NCBI GenBank assembly: GCA_003231795.1
Contig: QIJI01000358.1
Span: 1-6,472, forward strand
Reading direction: 5' to 3'
Source: Gammaproteobacteria bacterium
Lineage (GTDB): Bacteria > Pseudomonadota > Gammaproteobacteria > GCA-001735895
DNA: 6,472 bases
Below the pieces are notes generated by a model, which did no database searches, was not told the origin of the DNA, and saw only the letters and a list, made by a program, of their open reading frames with translations. The position numbers were made by a program, and so were the translations under genes. How positions within the stretch are numbered: position 1 is the stretch's first letter; the number at the start of each line of letters is the position of its first letter. Of this stretch, positions 1 through 6,361 are shown one piece after another.

Positions 1-377
1 TTTCTTCATTTTCAGCGATTTCATGTAGCGGCATTCTAACGGCTCTGATGATGCTGCCCTTCGCCGCACCCCTGTCAGTGTCTCAGGCGGATATGGGCTA
101 TCTGATGATTATGGGCCTGTACATGCTGCCGATCGGAACCGCTTTAATGTTTATCGGGCCGCGCTATATTCCAGCCGCCGAGGTAGGCCTGTTGTTATTG
201 CTGGAATCGATTCTGGGACCGGTGTGGGTTTGGATGGCGCTGGGTGAAGTGCCGGGGGATAGAACTCTGGTCGGCGGTGCAGTCGTATTGAGCGCACTCG
301 TGATCAATACCCTGTGGGCGCTGAAATATCCTCGTAGAGGGTCGCGCGCTAACCTGGGTCGCGACTGGTCTTCCTGA
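1..377 (+). CDS. EamA/DMT-family inner-membrane transporter, C-terminal fragment (5' end outside window)
   Basis: This is the end of a drug/metabolite transporter (DMT) superfamily permease, a multi-helix inner-membrane protein that exports or imports small metabolites; the substrate cannot be told. The frame is open from position 3 to a TGA at 375-377, so the ATG codons at 48 and 51 are internal methionines and the gene starts upstream of the window. About 124 residues are visible. They contain three or four hydrophobic helices and the characteristic end of the second EamA repeat: the stretch IPAAEVGLLLLLESILGPVW, then WMALGEVPGD, then a GGAVVLSALVINTLWAL helix and a short basic cytoplasmic tail (RRGSRANLGRDW). 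In the family this block reads as Pro/Ala-Glu-x-x-Leu-Leu-x-x-Glu-Pro-x-x-Gly. It is followed by 99 nt and then glcB on the same strand, so co-transcription is possible but not shown. Family is confident, substrate unknown. Confidence 0.88.
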   Translation, partial: SSFSAISCSGILTALMMLPFAAPLSVSQADMGYLMIMGLYMLPIGTALMFIGPRYIPAAEVGLLLLLESILGPVWVWMALGEVPGDRTLVGGAVVLSALVINTLWALKYPRRGSRANLGRDWSS

Positions 378-476
378 TTCCTGACGATATACTCTGTCGT
401 CGGATACCCGAATCAAAGTTTCAAATAAGAATTTCAGATAATAATTCCAAATTAAAAAAAGAGGACCGACAAACCG

Positions 477-2654
477 ATGAGCGACCGAATAGATTTTTGC
501 GGTCTTAGTATTGATCACGGCTTATATGAATTCGTAGAAAAAGAATTAACCCCGCATAGCGGGATTGACCATAAATCGTTCTGGCAGGCATTCGCCGATA
601 TCAATCAAGCCCTGGGACCCGCAAACCGGCAACTGCTGGGGATTCGTGACCAGTTCCAGGAAAAACTGAATCAGTGGCATAAAACTTATTTTGGACGGTT
701 TGATGCCGTTGTCTACAAAGCCTATTTGCAGGAAATCGGGTATTTGATTCCCGAAGGAGAAGACTTTGAGGTTGCCACGCACGATGTCGACCCCGAGGTG
801 TCTCGCATTGCCGGTCCGCAGCTAGTGGTTCCGGTAGACAATGCCCGCTATGCGCTCAATGCAGCAAATGCCAGATGGTATAGCCTCTACGATGCACTCT
901 ACGGAACCGACATCATTCTCGAAGTCGAAGGCTGCAAGAAAACCGCTCGCTACAACCCGGTGCGTGGCCAGCAGGTCATTCGCTACGTGCGCGATTTTCT
1001 CGACCAGGCTGTGCCCCTTGCGGTCGGGAGTCACAGCTATGCGATTCGCTACAAGGTGCGTTCCGGAAAGCTGATAATAGTAATGGGTGACGGCAGCGAG
1101 ACCGAGCTCGGTTGGCGCGAGTGTTTTGTTGGATACCGTGGAAACCCGGACGAACCCAGCGCCATTTTGCTGCAGCATAACAACCTGCATATCGAGATTC
1201 TGATCGGCGAAGGCTTATACATCGGGCAAGGTGATCTGGCCAGCATTTACGATGTGCGTATTGAGTCCGCGATAACCACTATTATGGATTGCGAGGACTC
1301 GGTTGCCGCGGTCGATGCACAAGACAAGTTACGGGTTTATCGTAACTGGCTTGGACTGATGAAAGGGGATTTGAAGACGACGATTATGCGCGGTAACGAA
1401 GCGCATGAAAGAAGCTTGAATCCGGATCCTGAATATATCTCGGCTGCGGGTGAAAACTTTACTATCGCGGGCCGCAGCCTGATGTTTGTGCGCCATGTCG
1501 GTACTCATATGTATACCGATGCTGTTACCTGTGACGGTGAAGATGTGGCCGAAACGTTTCTCGATGCACTGGTGACCGCACTTGCTGCCAAACACGATTT
1601 GCTTGGTAATAGTGAATTTAAAAACAGTCCGGTCGGTAGTGTTTATATCGTCAAACCCAAAATGCACGGTCCGGACGAAGTGGCTGCTGCAGTTGACCTG
1701 TTCAGCCGGGTTGAATCCGCTTTGGGTCTGGATGCGGGAGTATTGAAAATTGGAATCATGGATGAAGAAAGGCGTACCACGGTCAATCTCAAGGAATGTA
1801 TACGTGCGGCAAGCGAACGAATCGTATTTATAAATACCGGTTTTCTTGATCGAACCGGTGATGAAATCCACACCAGCATGGAAGCTGACGCGATGATCCC
1901 TAAAAATGAAATCAAAACTTCAACCTGGCTACTCGCGTACGAAGACTGGAATGTCGATGTCGGGCTTGAAACAGGAATGCGGACCCGCGGCCAAATTGGC
2001 AAGGGAATGTGGGCTGCACCCGATAATATGGCGTCCATGATGGAGCAGAAAATTGCACATCCCAGGGCCGGCGCGAACACCGCATGGGTACCATCGGCAG
2101 TGGCTGCCTGCCTGCACGCGATGCACTACCATCATGTTAACGTCAACGCCCGACAACGATTCCTGACACGCGTACCGCGTGCCAGCATCGATGATATTTT
2201 AACCATTCCGGTGCTGGACGGACGCAAGATCAGCGAAAGCAAGTTGATCTATGAGCTGGAAAATAATGCGCAGGGCATACTCGGTTACGTGGTGCGATGG
2301 ATCGACCAGGGTGTTGGATGTTCCAAGGTTCCTGATATTTCTGATTTAAACCTGATGGAGGATCGCGCTACCTTGCGGATTTCAAGTCAGCATATTGCCA
2401 ACTGGTTGAAGCATGGGATCACGACGCCTGATCAGGTGCGAAAAGTATTTGAAAAAATGGCGGAGATTGTCGATCGGCAGAATTCAAATGATCCCGAGTA
2501 CCGCAATATGGCGCCGAATTTTGATCGGAATGTTGCGTTCCAGGCAGCGCTGGAACTGGTATTCAGAGGTTGTGAAGTAGCCAACGGTTATACCGAATTT
2601 GTTTTGCACCCACGCCGCCGCGAGGCAAAATCTATCAAGGCCCGTCGGACTTAG
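477..2654 (+). CDS. glcB: malate synthase G
   Basis: Cytoplasmic enzyme condensing glyoxylate with acetyl-CoA to (S)-malate (EC 2.3.3.9), the glyoxylate-assimilating step after glycolate oxidation or isocitrate lyase. It has 725 aa, close to the usual ~723 for isoform G and far longer than isoform A. Recognisable blocks are TTIMDCEDSVAAVD (~267-280), GRSLMFVRHVG (~332-342), GSVYIVKPKMHGP (~387-399), GIMDEERRT (~426-434), FINTGFLDRTGDEIH (~451-465), GQIGKGMWA (~505-513), AGANTAWVPS (~531-540), NNAQGILGYVVRW (~596-608), GVGCSKVPD (~612-620) and MEDRATLRISSQH (~627-639). By family numbering, R339 is the active-site Arg, E430 and D458 bind Mg2+, D629 is the catalytic base, and C615 matches a conserved Cys. 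The ATG has an AGAGGA ribosome site at 460-465. The segment after R339 (HVGTHMYTDAV) departs from the common NVGHLM form. The last residues (ARRT) and the TAG stop lie in a repeat copy. Confidence 0.97.
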   Translation: MSDRIDFCGLSIDHGLYEFVEKELTPHSGIDHKSFWQAFADINQALGPANRQLLGIRDQFQEKLNQWHKTYFGRFDAVVYKAYLQEIGYLIPEGEDFEVATHDVDPEVSRIAGPQLVVPVDNARYALNAANARWYSLYDALYGTDIILEVEGCKKTARYNPVRGQQVIRYVRDFLDQAVPLAVGSHSYAIRYKVRSGKLIIVMGDGSETELGWRECFVGYRGNPDEPSAILLQHNNLHIEILIGEGLYIGQGDLASIYDVRIESAITTIMDCEDSVAAVDAQDKLRVYRNWLGLMKGDLKTTIMRGNEAHERSLNPDPEYISAAGENFTIAGRSLMFVRHVGTHMYTDAVTCDGEDVAETFLDALVTALAAKHDLLGNSEFKNSPVGSVYIVKPKMHGPDEVAAAVDLFSRVESALGLDAGVLKIGIMDEERRTTVNLKECIRAASERIVFINTGFLDRTGDEIHTSMEADAMIPKNEIKTSTWLLAYEDWNVDVGLETGMRTRGQIGKGMWAAPDNMASMMEQKIAHPRAGANTAWVPSAVAACLHAMHYHHVNVNARQRFLTRVPRASIDDILTIPVLDGRKISESKLIYELENNAQGILGYVVRWIDQGVGCSKVPDISDLNLMEDRATLRISSQHIANWLKHGITTPDQVRKVFEKMAEIVDRQNSNDPEYRNMAPNFDRNVAFQAALELVFRGCEVANGYTEFVLHPRRREAKSIKARRT

Positions 2655-2660
2655 GAGCCC
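2640..2660. repeat. partial extra repeat copy overlapping the glcB stop codon
   Basis: CCCGTCGGACTTAGGA at 2641-2656 recurs at 2675-2690 as CCCGACGGACTTAGGA (15/16), and TAGGAGCCC at 2652-2660 recurs at 2669-2677. The core GCCCGTCGGAC (2640-2650) is also found unchanged at 2907-2917. This looks like a remnant or abutting end of another copy of the same element that lies just downstream. CCGTCGG (2642-2648) can pair with CCGACGG (2676-2682), giving a 7-bp stem. The TAG at 2652-2654, which terminates glcB, sits inside this copy. Confidence 0.75.
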
Positions 2661-2668
2661 ACAAGACC

Positions 2669-2922
2669 TAGGAGCCCGACGGACTTAGGAAAATCTACTC
2701 GACATTTGCTCCTGCATTGTTCTACCTCCTACATCCATGTAGTCGTGCGGAAAAGGCATTTCGGCCAGATTTTCCTATCCAATTCGTTGAATACGAATAG
2801 CTATACCCAAAGCACTCCACAAACAACGTGTCGCGGGGCAGGCTCTTCGCCTCATTCGATAGAAAATTCTGACTCGAAATGCCTTTCCCTCGCAACGATT
2901 ACCTAAGCCCGTCGGACTCCTA
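2669..2922. mobile_element. MITE/REP-like non-autonomous repeat with terminal inverted repeats between convergent genes
   Basis: A non-coding element of about 254 bp. Its ends, 2669-2689 and the complement of 2902-2922, match at 19 of 21 positions, with core GCCCGWCGGAC. Both ends carry TA outside GGAG/CTCC, compatible with TA target duplication as made by IS630/mariner-type elements (inference). Inside there is more inverted homology: AAAGGCATTTCG at 2752-2763 matches the complement of 2875-2886 perfectly. With small gaps the match extends over about 2741-2787 against 2850-2900, so the element is one large imperfect palindrome with about 50 extra bases in the left arm. Further stems are TAGGAAAATCT (2686-2696) with AGATTTTCCTA (2767-2777), CTACAT-CC-ATGTAG (2729-2742), and ATTCGT/ACGAAT (2782-2787/2793-2798). 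No transposase is present. The 265-nt gap between glcB and the next gene is entirely this element and its partial neighbour. Confidence 0.75.
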
Positions 2923-3879
2923 TCTCGGCGACGAACGGCGGTTAAATTTTAAAGCGCCGCGCGCGCGTAACTCGAGCGATCGCAGGCTGTACAGGAAGTA
3001 TCGGTTAATCGGGGTTTCGAGACCGACTTCGTGCGCCAGGCGAACCACGGCTCCATTTTGATAGTCCAGTTCTGATGGCTGACCTTTGGCGAGGTCGCGT
3101 TGCATCGAAGTTCTGGAATTTGCCGGGAAACTGTCAAGCTTGGCCAGGGTCTTGCTGACACTGTCTTGTGGCAGATCGATTTGGCGCGCACGCCCCAATT
3201 GATATATCTCTTCGATCGCAAGGCTTAGCAGCTCGCGCGTCTCCTCCTGCTTTAACAAGGTGCCAATGGGCGCACGTGATACCGAACCGAGTCCGCTCCA
3301 GGGTGCAATCAACATAAATTTCTGCCACATTGCGACAAGCATATCTCGGGGGATGCTGGATTTGACCCCGATGCATTGATTCAGCACTTCTGACAATCTG
3401 TTAACACGGGAGTCGGGATGCCCATCAAGATGACTAAAACGGATTAATGGATTCGCGCCGCTATGTTTGACGTGACCGGGTGCTGCCAGAAAAGAAATGA
3501 TGCCGCACATACCGCCGAGCACGTTTGCCGGATCCAGTTCGGTGCATAAATGATCCGGCGCCTCAACACCATTTTGTAGCGGAATTACCAGCGTATTTTC
3601 GCCGACTAGCGGCTGCATCGCTTTGGCCGCTTCCTCAACCTGCCAGGATTTGACGCAACAGATGACATAATCGACCGGTCCGACGTCGGCAGGTTCATCG
3701 CTGACCTGGACTTTAGCCAGTTTGAAATCGCCGGCAATACTGTCGATCTGCAAACCGCAGGTACGCATCGCCACAAGATTTTGACCGCGTGCAATGAAAG
3801 TAACATCCTGTCCGAGCTGGGCCAGACGACCTCCGAAATAGCCGCCGACTCCACCACTGCCGTAAATTGCAATTCGCAT
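2920..3879 (-). CDS. ketopantoate reductase (PanE/ApbA) family NADP-dependent oxidoreductase
   Basis: 319 aa, the usual length for 2-dehydropantoate 2-reductase (EC 1.1.1.169), which makes D-pantoate for coenzyme A. The N-terminal Rossmann motif is MRIAIYGSGGVGGYFGG (G7-x-G9-x-x-G12), with R31 at the end of the second strand, placed to bind the NADP 2'-phosphate. Family positions follow: CCVKSWQ with K77, PLQNGVE with N103, MWQKFMLIAP with K187 as likely catalytic Lys, and SMQRDLAKGQPSELDYQNG (258-276) with S258 and E270 in the substrate pocket. I chose the ATG at 3877-3879 because it directly precedes the conserved MRIAIYG; the frame also allows a TTG at 3909, which adds ten unconserved residues. 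Neither start has a convincing Shine-Dalgarno site. It converges on glcB across the repeat, whose right end supplies its TAG stop. ApbA/PanE paralogues are numerous and often act on other 2-oxo acids, so a true pantoate role is not certain. Confidence 0.92.
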   Translation of the reverse strand: MRIAIYGSGGVGGYFGGRLAQLGQDVTFIARGQNLVAMRTCGLQIDSIAGDFKLAKVQVSDEPADVGPVDYVICCVKSWQVEEAAKAMQPLVGENTLVIPLQNGVEAPDHLCTELDPANVLGGMCGIISFLAAPGHVKHSGANPLIRFSHLDGHPDSRVNRLSEVLNQCIGVKSSIPRDMLVAMWQKFMLIAPWSGLGSVSRAPIGTLLKQEETRELLSLAIEEIYQLGRARQIDLPQDSVSKTLAKLDSFPANSRTSMQRDLAKGQPSELDYQNGAVVRLAHEVGLETPINRYFLYSLRSLELRARGALKFNRRSSPR

Positions 3880-4118
3880 TATTTCTGTCTTTATATTGTT
3901 TTGACGCAAGTCTATATCAATTGTAAGCGCGACACATGATCGCAGCCTTGAAATTGCGTAATTTCCGCAATTCCGCTATGTCGGGTGCAGAGCGAATAAT
4001 GTCGACTCTGACATAGATTAAAAAAGGTTCGCTGCCTATACTCCGACGGTTTTTTATCAGCCGATGCCCGATTAAAAGGGTGAGACCCTGATTCACCATA
4101 TGATGAGAGGGATTCAAG
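3880..4118. promoter_or_regulatory. divergent intergenic region with operator-like inverted repeats
   Basis: This 239-bp spacer separates two divergently transcribed genes and should carry both promoters. Visible structure: AATTGCG (3952-3958) with CGCAATT (3966-3972); CTATGTC (3976-3982) with GACATAG (4010-4016), both perfect 7-bp inverted repeats; a direct repeat ATGTCG at 3978-3983 and 3999-4004, exactly 21 bp apart; and AGGGT-GAG-ACCCT (4077-4089). A possible -10 box for the + strand gene is TATACT at 4037-4042, but I see no good -35 at the proper spacing. On the - strand TTGATA (around 3915-3920) and an AT-rich stretch are candidate promoter elements for the reductase, weakly supported. 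No open frame with family resemblance lies here. Confidence 0.4.
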
Positions 4119-5339
4119 ATGTTTCCACAACTGGTTATTCCACATACGCTTGCGGCCGGTCCGGGTCCGGGTAACACCGATCCACGGGTACTGGAGCGTT
4201 TTGCTGCGGCCGGCGTTGCCGATCACATGCAAGAAGATGTTGTTCGCGGTATGCGCGAAGCAAAACTCATGTTACGTGAAGTTTTCGGCACCAAAAATGT
4301 CTATACCTATGCCGTTTGTGGTACTGGCTGGAGTGGACTGGATTGCGCGTTCGCACCGATTCTGTCAGGTGACAAAGTCGTCACTTTTGTGAACGGCACC
4401 TTTAGTGGTATCGATGATCTGAATATCCGCATGAAAGCGTCGAGCAATGAAGACCTGGCGGCTAACCCGCTTGATCCAAAACCTGCCAATGTCATTACCA
4501 TTAAAGTACCGCATGGTGAGTCGGTTACCGGTGACATCGTCGAGGCCGCATTAGCGGAACATAAACCCATGTGGGCTTTTATGGCGCACTGGGAAACAGG
4601 TAGCGGTCGCATCAATGACATACAGGGTTTTAACGATGCCTGTGCCAGACATGATGCCATGGGTATTGTCGATGCGGTCTCGAGTCTCGGAATTTCGGTT
4701 TTCGATATCGACGATTATCCGGCAATTACAACCTGGGCTTCCTGTCCGCAAAAAGGTATTCTGGGTTTGCCATTAACCTATGCACCGGTCAGTTTTAATG
4801 ATCGTGTTATCGATCTGGTAAAACAGCGTGGTTGCCCGACTTATGTGCATCACCCACTGCTGGATGCACGTCACTGGGGTGTTGAAAATGGCCAGGATGT
4901 CGAAGCGGCTGCTTACCACCGTACCCATTCGGGTTATGCGGTTGCTTCTTTCCACGAAGCGCTGCGTCTTTTACTGCAACACGGTCGTGCACAAAAAGCA
5001 GCCGATTACGAATTCTTCGAAAAAGGTCTGCGTAATGCTATCGAATCGATGGGATGTACGGTGACTTCGGACATGCCCAGCCTGCTGGTTTTCGATTTGC
5101 CGGCTGAGTTCGAAGGCAAGGAAAAAGAACTGGTAGGTGGGTGTCGCGCCAATGGATTTGCGATCTGGAACACCTTGTCTGATCCACCGCAGATTCGGGT
5201 TGGTATTTTGAATCAGCTAACTACCGCAGCGTTATCTGACATCGTCGGTCGTTTTGCTGATGCGATGATCGGGATTGGCGCCAGGGTTGATAAAGATAAA
5301 ATCATGCAGGACCTGCAGGATCATCTCGCAAGTCGTTAA
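4119..5339 (+). CDS. class V PLP-dependent aminotransferase, alanine/serine-glyoxylate aminotransferase type (divergent)
   Basis: 406 aa, fold-type I PLP enzyme of the cytoplasm, related to alanine-, serine- and aspartate-glyoxylate aminotransferases, which pass an amino group to glyoxylate to give glycine. Family features in order: substrate loop AAGPGPGNTDPRVL (12-25), phosphate-binding loop CGTGWSG (67-73), NGTFSG (92-97), AHWETGSGRIND (156-167, the usual H-x-E-T-S-T-G), VDAVSSLG (184-191) with D185 pairing the pyridine nitrogen, SCPQKG (208-213) with K212 as the Schiff-base lysine, and IRVGILNQL (359-367) with R360 as the carboxylate-binding Arg. Typical members read GSQKG followed by a PPG motif; here it is CPQKGILGLPL, so the clade is atypical. 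A GAGAGG ribosome site (4105-4110) precedes the ATG by 8 nt. It is divergent from the PanE-like gene and convergent with bhcD. The amino donor cannot be read from sequence; aspartate, alanine or serine are all possible. Confidence 0.9.
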   Translation: MFPQLVIPHTLAAGPGPGNTDPRVLERFAAAGVADHMQEDVVRGMREAKLMLREVFGTKNVYTYAVCGTGWSGLDCAFAPILSGDKVVTFVNGTFSGIDDLNIRMKASSNEDLAANPLDPKPANVITIKVPHGESVTGDIVEAALAEHKPMWAFMAHWETGSGRINDIQGFNDACARHDAMGIVDAVSSLGISVFDIDDYPAITTWASCPQKGILGLPLTYAPVSFNDRVIDLVKQRGCPTYVHHPLLDARHWGVENGQDVEAAAYHRTHSGYAVASFHEALRLLLQHGRAQKAADYEFFEKGLRNAIESMGCTVTSDMPSLLVFDLPAEFEGKEKELVGGCRANGFAIWNTLSDPPQIRVGILNQLTTAALSDIVGRFADAMIGIGARVDKDKIMQDLQDHLASR

Positions 5340-5364
5340 ACCTAAATTCAACGGGTTGTACTAT

Positions 5365-5392
5365 AAAACGCCGGCTTTAAGCCGGCGTTTTT
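5365..5392. terminator. bidirectional Rho-independent terminator
   Basis: AAAACGCCGGC (5365-5375), loop TTTAA (5376-5380), GCCGGCGTTTT (5381-5391) form a perfect 11-bp stem with a GC-rich 8-bp core. On the + strand it ends in a run of five T, 26 nt after the aminotransferase stop. On the - strand the A run becomes a four-T tail, and the stem begins right after the bhcD TAA (5394-5396). It therefore serves both convergent genes. Confidence 0.93.
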
Positions 5393-5393
5393 G

Positions 5394-6359
5394 TTACAGC
5401 GTGATTTGCTGGGCTTTGCCCTGATCAACGGCCATTTTGACCACCGCAGCAGCGGCGGCCAGATCCTGCAGTCCGACGCCGGTGCCATCGAACAGCGTGA
5501 TTTCGTCGTCGCTGCCTCGACCAGGATGATTGCCATTGATAACCTGACCAATGGGGGTTATCGATTCCTGATCAATCAACCCTGCGGTAATCGCGTGCTG
5601 CGCTTCGCCGATACTGATCGATTGCGTCACTTCATCGGTGAATAGTTTGGCAGATGCAACCAGTTCGGCGTCGACCTCCTGCTTGCCGCGGGTATCGGTG
5701 CCCATGCAGGCCAGATGCGTTCCGGGTTTGATCCAGTCTTTCATTAACAGGGCTTCGTGCGCGGAAGTAATGCTGATAATGACGTCAGCCTGTTGGGCGA
5801 GATTTTGGCGTTCAACCGATTCAAATGGCAAGTTTACTTCAGCGCAGGTTTCAGCAAGGCGCGATAAACCTTCGGGGTGCAGGTTCCAGCCCACCACTTT
5901 TTCGAATTCGCGTTGCTCCAGCGCCGCACGTAATTGGAAGGCCGATTGATGTCCTGCACCGACCATGCCAAGCACTTTCGCGTCCTCACGTGCCAGATGT
6001 GCGATCGAGACCGCACTCGCAGCCGCGGTGCGTAATGCGGTTAAGTGATTTCCGCCGACAATGGCTTCTAACTGACCGCTATCCGGATCGAACAGAAACA
6101 CCGTCGATTGATGGTTGGTGAGCCCGTTTGCGGCATTGCCGGGCCAGTATCCGCCTGATTTCAAACCAAGAACCAGCCCGTCACGATCAAAACCTGATTT
6201 GAATCCATAGAGGGCATCCTGGTGACCAATGGCTTCACGAATGACAGGAAAGTTATAGGCGCCCCCGCTGGCCATGGAGGCAAAAACGGCTTCGACGGCT
6301 GCAAACGCGTCAGAGCGATTGAAAACTTCGCGGCACACAGTTTCATTAACGATAATCAT
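5394..6359 (-). CDS. bhcD: ornithine cyclodeaminase/mu-crystallin family reductase, probable iminosuccinate reductase
   Basis: 321 aa cytoplasmic dehydrogenase of the ornithine cyclodeaminase fold. BhcD reduces iminosuccinate to L-aspartate, closing the beta-hydroxyaspartate cycle. Visible motifs: FPVIREAIG (37-45), FKSGF (53-57), GLKSGGYWPGN (65-75) with K67, NHQSTVFLFDP (82-92), LTALRTAAASAVS (106-118) with R110, the nucleotide-binding glycine motif GMVGAGHQSAFQLR (131-144), KPGTHLACMGTDTRGKQE (211-228) and FDGTGVGLQDLA (290-301). The GLKxGxYWPGN and H-x-ST-x-x-L-x-DP blocks fit, as I recall them, the BhcD branch better than true ornithine cyclodeaminases. I start it at the ATG at 6357-6359 because MIIV is where family homology begins and because that codon lies 2 nt after the preceding bhcC stop. 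The frame is open to an ATG at 6401, but that start would lie inside bhcC. There is no separate ribosome site, suggesting translational coupling. Alternatives are alanine dehydrogenase-like or ketimine reductase members. Confidence 0.85.
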   Translation of the reverse strand: MIIVNETVCREVFNRSDAFAAVEAVFASMASGGAYNFPVIREAIGHQDALYGFKSGFDRDGLVLGLKSGGYWPGNAANGLTNHQSTVFLFDPDSGQLEAIVGGNHLTALRTAAASAVSIAHLAREDAKVLGMVGAGHQSAFQLRAALEQREFEKVVGWNLHPEGLSRLAETCAEVNLPFESVERQNLAQQADVIISITSAHEALLMKDWIKPGTHLACMGTDTRGKQEVDAELVASAKLFTDEVTQSISIGEAQHAITAGLIDQESITPIGQVINGNHPGRGSDDEITLFDGTGVGLQDLAAAAAVVKMAVDQGKAQQITL

Positions 6360-6361
6360 GT

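Noticed and set aside
378..476. Possible terminator (TGACGA/TCGTCG around 382-401) and -10-like GATAAT (437-442) upstream of glcB.
   Set aside because: The stem is short with no T run, and no -35 sits at proper spacing, so neither is called as a feature. The AT-rich 99-nt gap may well hold the glcB promoter.
195..518. 107-codon - strand open frame overlapping the transporter end and the glcB start.
   Set aside because: It is antisense to a conserved transporter and shows no family motif, so it is a shadow frame.
1329..1871. 180-codon - strand open frame inside glcB.
   Set aside because: It is antisense to the most conserved catalytic part of malate synthase and its translation has no recognisable domain.
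2706..2906. 66-codon + strand open frame between the two convergent genes.
   Set aside because: It lies inside the repeat element, has no ribosome site or recognisable protein family, and its sequence is explained by the inverted repeats.
3880..3909. TTG start adding ten residues to the PanE-like protein.
   Set aside because: The extra residues are not family-like, and the conserved Rossmann start MRIAIYG begins at the ATG at 3877-3879.
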